DNA of 64,000 nt from Sipunculus nudus (GCA_026874595.1 CM049306.1:37838019-37902018), one strand, 5' to 3'. Shown: positions 13,807-25,034, numbered from the stretch's first letter. A program made the numbers and translations. Notes: generated by a model from the sequence alone, not told the origin.

Positions 13807-14019
13807 CAGGCGCGGATCCAGAGGAGGGGTTTTTGGGGTCGAGATCCCCCCCCCTTCCCGGGCTCTCAACCAATGATAATTTTTTAAGAAAAATCTTATG
13901 CATGTCTGGGGGTCCAGACCCCCCCTCCCCTCCTCTTAACCAACGACCTCTTTTTAGACAATTTTTATGCATGACACCCGTTGACTTTTCCCCTTTAAAA
14001 AATTCTGGACCCACACCTG
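13807..14019. mobile_element. 213-bp inverted-repeat element of the 'GCGGATCCAG' poly-G class
   Basis: The left end CAGGCGCGGATCCAGA and the reverse complement of the right end (CAGGTGTGGGTCCAGA) agree at 13 of 16 positions. The interior carries two G/C homopolymer blocks and two diverged copies of a 'taaccaa(t/c)ga … tttttaaga/tttttagac … ttatgcatg' motif. Overlapping reading frames on both strands are translations of this repeat, not genes. Confidence 0.7.
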
Positions 14020-14213
14020 TAACCCACTGTTTAGTGGACTAGCTCCAAAATGTAACAGCCACACAATTAATTCACTTTTTAACATTTCTTAAGCGAATAA
14101 ACACTTCTGGAAAATTACTAACATAAATCACCATAAAAACTCCCACTAACATGACTACCCCCTAACACAACCACTTTTGCTAGTCCTGTAGATGGCTGTG
14201 TTTGTGAGAATGA

Positions 14214-14262
14214 AATATATATATATATATATATATACATATATACATATAGATATATTATA
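14214..14262. repeat. (TA)n microsatellite
   Basis: TA array with ATACAT and AGATAT interruptions. Confidence 0.9.
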
Positions 14263-15244
14263 TAAAATATACAAATATATAAATGATACACTATTTATTA
14301 TGCCCTGCAATGCCTGCATTCATATACATTTTTATGTGCATATCACAAAAGAAATGTGCAAGTGTGACACTGGCTCAACCTACACTAGTTCTCATTAACA
14401 ACTACATTTAACTGAACATAGCTTCCAACATACATAAGACGATAAGAGCTTTGTGCTATACTACACACAGTAATTTAGTCATGGTGTACTATCAGATTAT
14501 ATATATCATGTTTTTTGTCCTCAACTGTCAGAGATTTTCCTCATAACTACCCAGATAAATGTATTTATAAATCAATTTCTTTTCTTTGATATGGATATAT
14601 CTGCACCTGCTGTAACAATTGTTGTTATAATTTAGTATAAAAACTGCAGTTCATTTCATGTATATACATGGTACTTGCACTCAGTCAATAAATTAATTTA
14701 GAGTACTTTGCAGGAGATCTGATGAATGCTTTCTTTGCAAAATAGACATATATATGTTTTTAACTAAGTTCATTTATGTGTACTTATTGACTAACACACA
14801 GAAACCATCAGTATTTAGTCTATGTTACATTCTGTACTCAAGTACAGATTTCCTGTTATATGGAACAAGGGTCTGGCACATTTGCGAACATATTAAAACT
14901 GGTAAATACAAGGGCAATTACAAATATTTTTGCACAGGCTGAGGTTTATGTACTTCACCCTATATTAAATGGAACATATTTAAAAATAGGTTTCAACGGC
15001 TATGAATCCTTTAAGCATTGCTCCCTCATGTATAAGCTTGAATGCAAATAATTAAATGATAAACCAATCAATGGCTAGTTACCAATCAATGTATGGTTGA
15101 GAAGCAAGACATGGGTTTCCTTTGTTCCTTAAACTTGCAAATGTTAAGTCTTCCAATGCACTTTGGTCCCACCTGAAAGTATATAAATCGTTATTTTCTC
15201 ATTTGGTTTCAATAAAGGAGTAACAAGTTGGATTTGTCCATTCA
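14263..15244. other. Gene-free stretch downstream of ARL6
   Basis: Should contain the ARL6 3' UTR (minus strand). No clear minus-strand AATAAA signal was located close to the stop, so the transcript end is undetermined. Confidence 0.5.
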
Positions 15245-15814
15245 CTACTTTTTTTGACTCAGTACATCTCTGAGCTGATCTGAGAGCCAGTCTATACCTT
15301 CTGAAAGTCCTTCACCGGTCAAAGCGTTACTGGCACACATATGCCATGGCTTGTCCCTGATTCGTTCAAGTTCCAGCAGGCTAGAACATTTTACACTGGA
15401 CAGCGAGTCTGGAAGGTCCATCTTATTGGCAAAGAAAAGTATTGGTATACGTTTATTTTTTATTTCCGCGTGTCCAAGTAACATATCCAGCTCATCCTTA
15501 GCCACTGTCATTCGTAGTTTGTCACTGCTGTCTAAAACGTAGATAATACCCTGGCATTCCCGGTAGTAGTGCTCCCACAAGTTCCTGTATCTGCCTTGGC
15601 CTGACATGTCAAAAGCTGTGAAACCCAGTGATTTAGTCTTGAATTTCTCAACATTGAAGCCTATTGTGGGCACGATTTCATGAGACTTGACGTCCTCTGG
15701 CTTCAGGTGGTTTATGATGGTGGTTTTACCACTGTTGTCTAAACCAACCACTACCACATTGGCTTCCTTCTTTTTGGCACCAAGCCAAGATGCCAGGCGG
15801 CTGAGAAGGCCCAT
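15245..15814 (-). CDS. ARL6: ARL6/BBS3, ARF-like small GTPase that recruits the BBSome
   Basis: One uninterrupted 189-codon frame starts at the ATG at 15812-15814 and ends TAG at 15245. All GTPase motifs are present: P-loop GLDNSGKT (residues 24-31), switch I around [10 protein letters not shown], switch II as [20 protein letters not shown] for guanine specificity and CASNA near the end. DMSGQ in place of the usual DVGGQ, the WEHYY stretch and KDKPWH-like [10 protein letters not shown] are ARL6 signatures. The length fits the family (about 186). The N-terminal amphipathic segment [11 protein letters not shown] matches the membrane-binding helix. GTP-bound ARL6 brings the BBSome coat to membranes for ciliary cargo transport. 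An ORF extension upstream of this ATG is intronic, since a strong acceptor lies 14 nt before the ATG. Confidence 0.97.
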   Translation of the reverse strand: MGLLSRLASWLGAKKKEANVVVVGLDNSGKTTIINHLKPEDVKSHEIVPTIGFNVEKFKTKSLGFTAFDMSGQGRYRNLWEHYYRECQGIIYVLDSSDKLRMTVAKDELDMLLGHAEIKNKRIPILFFANKMDLPDSLSSVKCSSLLELERIRDKPWHMCASNALTGEGLSEGIDWLSDQLRDVLSQKK

Positions 15815-15828
15815 GGTTTTTAATACCC
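15815..15828 (-). other. ARL6: ARL6 5' UTR end with 3' splice site
   Basis: On the minus strand a pyrimidine-rich tract ending ttttcaacag directly precedes GGGTATTAAAAACC and the ATG. This is a textbook acceptor and implies a spliced 5' UTR. Confidence 0.7.
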
Positions 15829-15965
15829 CTGTTGAAAATAAAAAAAAAAGAGGAAATGTTATTGACATCATGAAGAGCTGCAGTAGTGTTACAGAGTTTA
15901 AGAAGGCCACACATTGTAAATTACAAAAAATATATATATATGTATTAAAACTCCACTGATCATAT

Positions 15966-16148
15966 ACAGTGGAATCTGTCATAAAGACCACCTGTCTAAA
16001 AGGACCATCGTCTATTTTAAAAGACCCATTCTTGGTGAACTGAAACCATTCTTCTTGGTTAAAACTTGCCTGTCTAAAAAGACAGCCTGTGAATTAAGAC
16101 CACTTTTGGCCAGTCCCATGGGTGGCCTTAATACACAGGTTTCTCTGT
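15966..16148. mobile_element. Mariner-type MITE in the ARL6 5' UTR intron
   Basis: The left end ACAGTGGAATCTGTC…AAGACCACC and the reverse complement of the right end (ACAGAGAAACCTGTG…AAGGCCACC) form terminal inverted repeats of about 27 bp around 130 bp without coding capacity. The ACAGT…ACC(T/C)…GACCACC pattern is common in Tc1/mariner-derived MITEs. Confidence 0.7.
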
Positions 16149-17140
16149 CAAACATTTAATTAAGCAATTTATACACTATTGTGCTTAGCATTATGTTTTT
16201 ACACCAATTTAAAACAAATGATCATAATGTAAAGCTCCAGAGGAAAGATGTTCATGGAATGCTGAAGAAGTTTCATTTCCTAGGCCTGTAGTTTTAAATG
16301 CATTTTATTATTACATTATATTTCATGCACTGGATTAAAGCAAATCATTAATCAATAATATAATCTGCAATGAAATAACACACAAATCCAATTACTGCAT
16401 TCACAGTCCTAAATGTAAGGAGTCAATCAAGCAGGAATGCAGAGCCCTGGGCGAAAAATTTGACCTAGTATGTTTTAAAAAAAAGAGTACTTTACTACTA
16501 GTAGAACACTCCAAATAGATGCCTTAAAATCAGGTGGAGGGACATTACTGAACAGTTGGCACAGGGCCCCATCTACCAATTTCAAAGCAATTGCTGGACA
16601 TATCAGGGAGCAACTGGAGGATCACTCATGCACTGTCTCGATGCATATGAAGCTTCAAGTAAACTGGAGAACGTAAATCCTGTATTGGGAAAAATTCCTA
16701 TAAAATCCAATATTGTGTTTGTAACAGGGAAGCTTACTTCTTCGGGGGCAAAAAATGTTAATGTATTCGCCTGAACAAGAAATTTTGTTGTAACCCCTGC
16801 TTTAATGCCAAAACTGTACTCATTTTAAAAGTTTACCTTCCCTGGACCTGACAGTTGTTCCTAAAGTTGGGACAATCGCCAGGTGGCGTGTGTAATGCAT
16901 CATTCTCCGTACAGAAATTTATCATGAATGCTAAGGATAAACACAACATATCTTGACTCTGCGCTGGAGGCTGAAAACGGGTATGACGTTTTATGTTGGG
17001 GAACCCCGAGGAAATCCCCTCCCTTTTTACCGCTTGAGATCTAGACCTACCTGATTCAACTGCTTAATGGACAGGACGATTTTAAGTGGTATGTTGCGTT
17101 ACCATATGATACAAATATGTTTGTATTCTTATATATGACA
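16149..17140. other. ARL6 5' intron sequence, no gene seen
   Basis: AT-rich. The 72-codon frame at 16556-16774 has no recognised similarity or splice context. Confidence 0.5.
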
Positions 17141-17210
17141 CATTTTTAGCTGAGAGATTATTGTTTTATTGTCCAGTGACATGTCTCCAGTTTTCAAACA
17201 CCTCGTACTA
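17141..17210. repeat. 70-bp direct repeat, copy 1
   Basis: Starts catttttagctgagagatt and ends cctcgtacta. It differs from the copy at 17751-17820 by one base (a/g). Confidence 0.9.
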
Positions 17211-17359
17211 CGAGGACGCGGGCTTGGCTTCTTTTGAGGAACATATAAATAAAATTGTCTCCTCTCATTCCCTATTTTAACTCCTACTTTTCCCTGTAGA
17301 TGTCCCTACACTCAACTCTTCTAACATAAACAACTACTAAGCATCAGAAATACCCTGAA

Positions 17360-17416
17360 TCGGGAATCGAACCTACGATCTCTAGACTAGGAGCCCTATA
17401 CGCTACTAAGTGCGCC
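17360..17416 (-). mobile_element. tRNA-derived SINE head (Pol III promoter-like)
   Basis: Reading the minus strand, GGCGCACTTAGTAGCG is followed by an A-box-like TAGCGTATAGGG and, at 17373-17363, GGTTCGATTCC, a perfect B box. This is the arrangement of a tRNA gene head. The flanks do not fold into a convincing acceptor stem by eye, so a tRNA-derived SINE is more likely than a functional tRNA. Confidence 0.6.
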
Positions 17417-17520
17417 GTGAAGACGAGATACCAGCAGGAGCAAGTTTTGTTCATTTATATCTGCGATTGAAGAGGCATCTGTCGCGAAAATGGGAAACCA
17501 TTTACTATTTTAACAGGAAA

Positions 17521-17610
17521 ATTAAGCTTTAGGTGTGGGCGGGGGCTCCGCCCCCACACCCCTGTTCAGACGAGGAACCCAGGTTCCCCGGACCCCTCCT
17601 CCTCTAATAT
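17521..17610. repeat. GC-rich dispersed repeat
   Basis: It has an internal palindrome (GTGTGGGCGGGGGC / GCCCCCACACC) and then 'gaacccaggttccccgg'. Its composition is unlike the flanking AT-rich DNA. Confidence 0.45.
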
Positions 17611-17750
17611 AATAAACTCCAGCTATGAGCAAAATTAAATACGGGAATTCTGAGGAAAATGATATGTATCGGCCTTTTCCAGGAAACAATTTATTATGCG
17701 ACACCCGTTGTACCTGCGGCAGGCTGAAGCCCGGTTTCTATAGTTCTGCC

Positions 17751-17820
17751 CATTTTTAGCTGAGAGATTATTGTTTTATTGTCCAGTGACGTGTCTCCAG
17801 TTTTCAAACACCTCGTACTA
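17751..17820. repeat. 70-bp direct repeat, copy 2
   Basis: 69 of 70 bases match 17141-17210, exactly 610 bp away. Confidence 0.9.
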
Positions 17821-18172
17821 GGGCTCTCTCAGCGGTGGGAACCGAAGCGCAAGGTCCAAGGAGAGAGCACGAAAGCTATGGGCTACTATCTGAGCAATAT
17901 ATATAATTTTTTATCAAATAATGAAATATATTGGTTTTTAAACTATATGCCTTATTCTTACATTCTTCTTATTATAGAACAAAAACAAATGGTAATAATG
18001 TGGGTAAAATTGGCCTTTTATTAAAAAACACTCCTAAACTACACATTTACCGGCTTCAGCACTGACAGTCTGCACGTCTGACAACAGTGTCAAAGAGTTC
18101 AGGTTGCGCCTTTGTCATAACATGTATTGTAACATTAACATTGTCAATGATTGGCCATCAGGTTAAGCTTAC

Positions 18173-18330
18173 CTGTCGAAGTCAGTCAGACAGTGACATC
18201 AGCCTTTTGTCTGCTGTATGGTGATATATTGTGAGCTGGCTCCAGGCAGGGTTCAGTGGTAGCTTTAAGGTTTACAAAGAAACTGGTTGACTTTCACTGG
18301 AGATCTGTCACAAAGCTGTAACCGGAAGCC
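18173..18330 (-). other. ARL6: Predicted ARL6 5' UTR exon
   Basis: On the minus strand CGACAG|GTAAGC at 18173/18172 is a near-consensus donor. It lies just downstream of promoter-like motifs at 18.32-18.39 kb and upstream of the strong acceptor at 15829-15831, which gives an intron of about 2.3 kb. The transcription start, and so the 18330 boundary, is approximate. Confidence 0.45.
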
Positions 18331-18400
18331 GGCCCGTCTTCACCATGGCATTTACGAAGCATCAGGAATCTATCCCATAGTGCACTGCTGACGTGCGCAA
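18320..18400 (-). promoter_or_regulatory. ARL6: Candidate ARL6 promoter: ETS and ZNF143/Staf-like motifs
   Basis: ACCGGAAGC at 18321-18329 matches the ETS/GABP core. TCCCATAGTGCACTG at 18373-18387 differs by one base from the ZNF143 core CCCATAATGCACTG. ACCATGGCA at 18342-18350 is one half of an RFX X-box (ciliary genes); the other half is degenerate. The segment is richer in CG than its surroundings. Motif clustering is seen; promoter function is inferred. Confidence 0.4.
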
Positions 18401-18581
18401 CGACTTGTAGCTAGCGCCATCTGACGTTTGAATCACGAAATATTTTACCGGCGCCTTTTAAAGTGTTACTTGTTTCAGAGGCCTACACAGTTTAATTCAT
18501 TTTTTTTTCAGACTCACAATTTCCCAAATGAATTACCTCAGTAGCAGAGACAGATCTAGTATTTTGCAGGTGTGTGTACAA

Positions 18582-18601
18582 GGGGGGGGGGGGGGGGGGG
18601 C
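18582..18601. repeat. Poly-G tract
   Basis: About 20 G in a row, part of the homopolymer-bearing repeat class seen through the window. Confidence 0.9.
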
Positions 18602-18668
18602 TTGAATAACAATCGTTGTAAATTGATAAAGATAAAGTGCAAACTAGCTATGTGTGTGTATATAGGCC

Positions 18669-18742
<74 letters not shown>

Positions 18743-18780
18743 TATACATAGCTATATATGTATATATATATATGTGTTTG
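18669..18780. repeat. Long (TA)n microsatellite
   Basis: About 110 bp of TA with rare TTTA and TTATATACATAG interruptions, followed by a short TG-rich end. Confidence 0.95.
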
Positions 18781-18789
18781 TGTATATGT

Positions 18790-20290
18790 GTGTGATTCGG
18801 CGAATTAAAACGAAACGTGCATGCCGACTCAAAAGTCATAAAATCTTTCTTATGATTCTCGGTATTTTTTTATGGGGGGGGGGGGGGGGAATTAGAAATT
18901 TTTCATTTTCCTATTTTGTAGAACCTAGGCGTTAACTAAAAATCGCCAAAATCCAAGTCAACAGGCATTCGAAATGCTTATCATATATTTTCTTGGAAAT
19001 ATTGAAGTAAAGACGGGTTTTGTAGATATTTTTCAATGGACGGCCTTTTCCGAAAGAGGATTTACATGGCAGGGGGACATGATAGGAAACAAAAAAATGC
19101 CTATATAACACAGGGGCTTCAATATAGGGGGTGGGGGGGGGGGGTGGAATAGGGGTATTTAATCCCCAACTTTTGGGTAAGGGGGTATGGTCAGTGTAAT
19201 CATCCGAACCACCCCCCCCCCCCCCCCCCCCCACTATTCAGAGAATAATATTATATATTACAAATAAAATACATTAATTAAAAGAAGCGGCTTTGGAAAT
19301 TTAAGAGACGGAGGCCGGGTTGCTGGTTACTAGCTTCACCGTTGCTTTACGTCTCCGTCACATTCACACACCTAGAACCAAACTAATAACAAGCTAACAG
19401 TAATATATTAGGTCTTATTCGTGAATTAACATGTCTGTTTTAATAAATTTAATTGCTTTTATTAATTGTTTTAAATAAAGTAATCTGAAGTGTGTAATAC
19501 TAGAAATATTAATGAGCCACGAATTATAATTGTTGATGTGTTGAATTATTGAAATGTGTACAAGGTGGTTTATGGTACCAATACATATTATTATATGTTT
19601 CCGGTATCCTAAATGCCACGTTTAACTCACATGACATTAAACAAAAATAAATGATTTTCAACCAGGTTTCGGAAAGCTGGAATTACTGCATTTATCAGAC
19701 TTTTCTTACACTCCAAAGGTTCGCAAAGCTACTGCATTTGATACACATTTGAAAAATTGAGTATTTATGCAACAGATGGAGACAGGCCATATGTTCAGTT
19801 TGGCAGATTATCTAGATTTCATTGGCAGTTTATCAGATTTTAGTTTATCACGACAGTATAATGTGACCATGGAGATTATTAGTGTCTGGAATTTAATCGA
19901 TATTTAGGGGCCTATATTAAAGGACCCGTATTAAAGGACCAGGAATTTTCTATTGGATCCAATGAAATGTTTGAAAATGTAGAAGTCTCACTTAGTTTTA
20001 CTATAGCCTAGGAATTCCCAATAAGGCACAAGATGCTTAAGTCACATGTTTTACGAAACGTAAATATAGAGTTTCTAATAGTGAGTGATCCAAAGGGGCC
20101 CGGGCTCGTCAGGAGTTTCCTATATGAAGAACACCAGAAAATACTTGAAAATGAGAAAACCTCTTTTGGCTTATATGTTAACTTGCATTTATTAAGCTGT
20201 CATCAGGACAACTCAAACAGGCCCGGGTCGGGCTTTGTCTCCTATATACAGGGCCCAGTTAAACTTAATAATTAATGCGGAACCTTGTGT
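18790..20290. other. Gene-free, repeat-bearing stretch
   Basis: Holds G runs near 18875-18889 and 19130-19144 and a C run near 19210-19232. The last two bracket a short repeat of the poly-G class. No coding exon recognised. Confidence 0.6.
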
Positions 20291-20520
20291 GGCTGGGTCT
20301 CCGCTGCTGGGATCAGTAGAGGGAATATGGGTTGCTTCTGCCTTTGCGGCTGTGGATGCTGTAGCTTTCCTACAAGGTCACCGGTCCGGGATATACGGTT
20401 GCGGTCTCTCGCGGCTCTCTGCTAGGCTTTGTGTGGCATCGCGTCTGTTGGCTCAGAGAATAGGCTTAAGGAGCGCGCAGGGCTGAGGTCTTGACCACAG
20501 AAACTGTAGCTGCTCGATGA
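20291..20520. repeat. Unidentified duplicated unit, copy 1
   Basis: Runs from ggctgggtctccg to gctgctcgatga and is GC-richer than its flanks. The copy at 20890-21120 starts 599 bp later and matches along the whole length with scattered substitutions and small indels. Open frames cross the unit on either strand but are not shared by both copies. No family recognised. Confidence 0.75.
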
Positions 20521-20889
20521 GCGAAGACCCGCATGTATGGAAAGGCACCTTGACGCATCTACACTCGCTGCGGCGGCACTATTTTAACCCCTTATTATAT
20601 ATGTTCCTGTAAATATTTTTTTATTCTTCCAAGTTTCAGTTGGTTTTGTCGTTATTGTGATCTTAGTGTTGTTGATAGTACAAATAGCATGAGAGACACA
20701 GATTGTTGTGTGGGTAACCATTTGTAGGTTGCTTGCCTTGAGGTTATACGGGTGCCTTCTTAGACCTGCATATGATTATGATGAAAAAGCTTGCTAACGT
20801 TGTCCAAATGGCTGAAACTGCAAGTATAAAATGGCATTCGTCTCGAAGTTTTGTCGCTTCATTGAACGGGTTCGGCTCTCGATTGGCAT

Positions 20890-21120
20890 GGCTGGGTCTC
20901 CGCAGCTAGGATCGGTGGATGGAATCCATGCTGCTTCTGCCTTTCTGGCTGTTTGTACCGTGGCTTTCCTCAGGTCACCGGTACGGGTAAAACGGTGGCG
21001 GTCTCTCGATCGCGGCTTCCTGCTTGGCTTGGTGGCATCACGTCTATTGACTCTCAAAATTATGCTTAGGGAGCGCACAGGGCTGGGTTCTTGACCACAG
21101 CAACCTGTAGCTGCTTGATA
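20890..21120. repeat. Unidentified duplicated unit, copy 2
   Basis: Direct-orientation copy of 20291-20520, ending …cttgaccacagcaacctgtagctgcttgata. Similarity fades on both sides apart from short 'gacctgcatat' remnants near 20764 and 21149. Confidence 0.75.
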
Positions 21121-21327
21121 AAACGGAAACATCTAAAGCCAAAGCAAGACCTGCATATATGACTTTTTTTCAGTTTAGCATGGTGGATAAAGTATATATA
21201 TATATATGAGAATAAATATGGCATTAAATGCAGAAAAATTATGCATCCCTCAATTATATTCCATTCTTTAGTATAGCGCTTCAATAAGTAGACAGCCTAC
21301 GATTTAATGTTTGGTGGACCAGAATAA

Positions 21328-21475
21328 AAAAAGGGGGGGGGGGGGTATATAGATAGTGCAACTGTCGACTGTCTAGGCCGAAGAGGTTGGGGGGGGGGGG
21401 GGGGGGGGTGTAAAATGTCAGAAAATTTTCGGTGTTGAGCCCCCCCCCCCCTATGCTAGAATCCTGCGCACGCCC
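21328..21475. repeat. Poly-G/poly-C repeat of the 'GGGCGTGCGCAGGATTCTAG' class
   Basis: Three long homopolymer runs (G near 21332-21344 and 21390-21408, C near 21440-21451). The right edge in reverse reads agggcgtgcgcaggattcta. Confidence 0.55.
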
Positions 21476-21924
21476 TTGTTTACTTCTATCTCAAAGAGAA
21501 CTAGATACGTCAATTTTATATATATTATTCAGTGTAGACCACCTATGTCTGGTTTGTTATTTACCACTTGAGGGTTTTAATTAAAAGTTTAGATGATTGA
21601 TTTTAACTACACACAAATACCCATTAAGGGTTTGTAATGATTGAGAGACATGAAAGAAAACAAGAGAAATAAAAGACATACACATAATATTTTATGTTCC
21701 CAGAGACCGTACGTATACGTTGAACAATATTATTATTTGTTTGTGGGATAAGTGTGGCCTGCCGACGCACACCATATATTTTGTTCCCAGAGTCCGTTAA
21801 CCAATAAAGTTTCTTTTTGTGGCCTGAGTGTTGGTTGCAGACCCGGGAAAGGTAATTAAGTGCACCCACCATGCACAAAGTCGCTTGCAGATACGTTGAT
21901 GGGGACAGCTTTTTCCCCCATCTC

Positions 21925-23063
21925 GTCCATAGGCCAGAAAGTGAAAAACTATCCCTCTCTTGGGAATTTCTTGGGAATTTTCCCGACCCCCTATAGTTTT
22001 CTTCCTTGAGGTGCGCCTTTACTCATTTCCAGGTATTTCCAATTACTCAATTTTGAAACTTTTTTTCTGGAGCGACTTTATGGACTATGACTTTCTTACT
22101 AAATATACCTTTAATTGCATCATAATTTAGGCATTAAAAGGAATTGGAAGAGCATTGGCCACATATAATGACATAAAATTAAAATGTGTTAATACGGAAA
22201 CACCCAGAAATGAGTGAAGGACATCTTAAAATGAATAACTAGTGTGATCATGAAAATTCCCTGGGGGATACAGGAAGTTCATGATTTAAAACATACCTCA
22301 TATTTTAGGGATAGGGGTAACATATATGCACAAAGCTTCTTGTTGCTCTCATATATATGATCATATCTATTATCATTGAAATATGAAAATTCCAATAATC
22401 CAATGAGATCAAAATCTTGCAGATATGTTGAGATTTGCAAAAGCTATGAAGCAAGACCCTTTGCAGACGGTATTTCTGAAAACATTTGACTCGCGTGTCC
22501 GATTTTGTGTTTATTGTGCGTTCTTTTACTTTATTTGAGAAACTAATATAATATATGCATATGCATTTGTGCTGAAAGAATTTATAAACACGTTCAGACC
22601 CAATCTTGTGCCTAAATCCGATAAGATGTCTTTGATACAAATAATGCCAGTTAACATGTCAATACATGAGAAATAAATTAAGGAATTGGGTAAGTAATTC
22701 ACAGTGTTCATGTTGGCATGTATGTTATCCACTTCTTTATTACAAAACGGTAGCTAATATTTTTAAATGAAAATGGTGCCAACATTGTGCAATTATGTAT
22801 TATAAGAAAGTTGGTTTAAACAAATATATTTAACCCGGATTACAAAAATTGCCGTAAGGCTAATGCAAATGTTTTCCTTCGAAAAATTTAAAGTCCATAA
22901 ACCAATCCAAGGTCGCTCAAAAGAATTTCAAAAATCAGCACGCGGTTTGTAAAAAAAAAAAGTTAATTTCCAGGGTGTTTGCCACCTTTATATGATTGCA
23001 AAACTAAAGGGGGGGGGGATTATTCGGTAAAGGGGGAGAGGTTTCACTTTCTGGCCCATGGAC
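21925..23063. mobile_element. 1.14-kb non-autonomous DNA element with inverted ends
   Basis: The left end GTCCATAGGCCAGAAAGTGA and the reverse complement of the right end (GTCCATGGGCCAGAAAGTGA) match at 19 of 20 positions. Similarity continues through a CTCTC/poly-pyrimidine block and an inner 'catttccaggt' motif. No ORF over about 110 codons, so it needs a transposase supplied in trans. Confidence 0.65.
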
Positions 23064-24110
23064 TATGGTTAAGAGTCGTGAAGCTGTTAGCTGAATTGAA
23101 AGAAAAAGAAAAAAACAATAATTAATATGACACATTGTGGGGGGGGGGGGGGGGTTAAAATTTAAATATATGTATACTGTTTACATCATCTCTCGAGATC
23201 AATAAATTACATAGATGTGAAAATTGTTCTATTATGTTCTTGGTCGAGTGCTTGTGGCGCTCCATATGTATGTGTACATGAATTTAGGATACGAAATCAT
23301 AATACATGCTACTGGAAACATCCTGAGAGGGTTCATTTTACTAATAACCAGAGGCTGCAGTCTCAGGTTACCTCGACACCACTGCTAGGTTTTTACCAAT
23401 AAGGGTGAGCTGTATAGATGATCGCTAAAAGAAATAACAGTGAATGGAAAAAGACCAAGAAATTGTTCTAATGGCATTATTGAATAATAATATAGAATAT
23501 TTTGCATATAAATATATTATGGGGATCCCGATTAGTTTGAAGTCTCAAGGGTTGTTTCTTGTAATGCTTCATTATCAATGAAAACAATTATAATAAAACT
23601 ATTATACACCTCACTTATTCCCAATCATCGGAATCTCTTGATGATTAACAAATTACGCATGCTTTACGCTTAATGGAAATGATAGTTTCCACGATATATA
23701 TGTCATCATAGTTATCGGTTTTCATTAAAAAAAAAAAAACGTATGACGCAGATGATCGAACCAGCAACAATGAGGAGTGAGTAAGAAATAGGTGTTAAAT
23801 CTACCGGGTATCTGGTAAAATAACTAAATTTTATAACTGTACATGGATCATAACATTCTTTAAACGCACCATTCACTTGTCAAGATATTTTAATGTTTCC
23901 GCCAGATTTGCAGGTAGAGAAATTCATTAAGAATTTTATACATGGTGACTCGTGCCATGGGAAGTTACAGGTTGAACAAATTGAACAAGATCTGAGCGTG
24001 AGAACAGCAAACAGAAAATAGAAATACCCTTAATACCAATTAAGCCACTCTTCATGCTGTAAACCAAATGAAGGTCGGATTTGTTGCGTAGGAAGAGCAG
24101 AAGTATGTGA
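23064..24110. other. Gene-free stretch
   Basis: AT-rich, with a G16-type run near 23139-23154. Nothing recognised. Confidence 0.55.
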
Positions 24111-24460
24111 GGGGCGTAGCCAGGGGGCGCTGCAGGGGGCCATGCCCCCTTCCTCTTACTTTGCTTGTAATAATGAGGGAAAACTTACCAGACATTAAAT
24201 ATCGCCTAAGAAAATTAAAGTATGAAAGTAATTTTGAATATATATAAAAATATCAGTCTTGTTAACGTTAGGTTTCTTGACTGTAAACTTTGATCTGCAG
24301 GTAATTATTGATTATTAAGTGAACATTTTCTCTGGTTTTGTGCTTTAAAATGTTACAAGGATATTGACGTTGGCTGTTTGTGAACACTCTTTGGCCAGCA
24401 AATATGCTGCTGCATCCCGCCCCCCCCCCCCCCAACCATAAATCCTGGTACGCTACTGTA
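24111..24460. mobile_element. 350-bp inverted-repeat element of the poly-G class
   Basis: The left edge GGGGCGTAGCCAGGGGG and the reverse complement of the right edge (CAGTAGCGTACCAGGATT) are imperfect inverted repeats, each followed inward by a G-rich block. No coding capacity. Confidence 0.5.
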
Positions 24461-24725
24461 CGTTATTGTTCATCCGATTGTCATTAATATCTAATATGTA
24501 AGGTACGCCACCAGTGAGGGTCAATTAGTTCATGTAAATACAGCAAACACTTCACATGGGTGCATTCTGAACGCACCAGCAAATATTGTGCAGAAGTACG
24601 CAGCATGACGGTACACGTGACCATAAACGCAAATATTTGGTAATTACTTAAATAATGTATTTATCATACACGGCTTCAGTCTTTCTGAGAGAGCCGGACA
24701 GTATATATCTGCTGGAATATCAGAG

Positions 24726-25034
24726 ATGAAGAAAATAATCATGATGCGGACGCTTTTCTTGATTTCTGTCATATTCATCGCATGCGACGGGGCCAGTACG
24801 AGAGGGATGTATATGAAAATACAGAAGGATCTGGCTTTTTCGAACCCGTCAGTCATTGAAGAGAAACATTCCAGAGGAAGCCTCCTATACTGCGTTCTGT
24901 TTTGCTTGAGAAAGTCCACATGTAACACCATACAAATGCCAGACAGAAACCGGTGTCAGCTCCTGAGAAACAAGTTTGCACCTGACGCTGTCTATCAATC
25001 TACAGGGTCCAAATTGGTCGTGGTTAAAACTTAA
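24726..25034 (+). CDS. Small secreted protein with PAN/Apple-like cysteine pattern
   Basis: A 102-codon frame. It begins MKKIIMMRTL and continues into a hydrophobic FLISVIFIACDG core, a classical signal peptide with likely cleavage near residues 23-26. The mature part has a pre-domain AFSNPSVIEE and then four cysteines as C-x3-C-x5-C-x11-C-QLL. This C…C…C(N/K)xI/F…C.L order is that of PAN/Apple domains, which bind protein or carbohydrate in extracellular proteins. The frame stops after VVVKT. No strong donor was seen before the stop, so it may be a one-exon secreted protein or one exon of a larger gene. A later Met (residue 6 or 7) could be the start. A diverged copy lies at 30944-31200. Confidence 0.6.
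   Translation: MKKIIMMRTLFLISVIFIACDGASTRGMYMKIQKDLAFSNPSVIEEKHSRGSLLYCVLFCLRKSTCNTIQMPDRNRCQLLRNKFAPDAVYQSTGSKLVVVKT

Noticed and set aside
16556-16774. 72-codon plus-strand ORF in the ARL6 5' intron
   Set aside because: No recognisable similarity, start context or splice sites.
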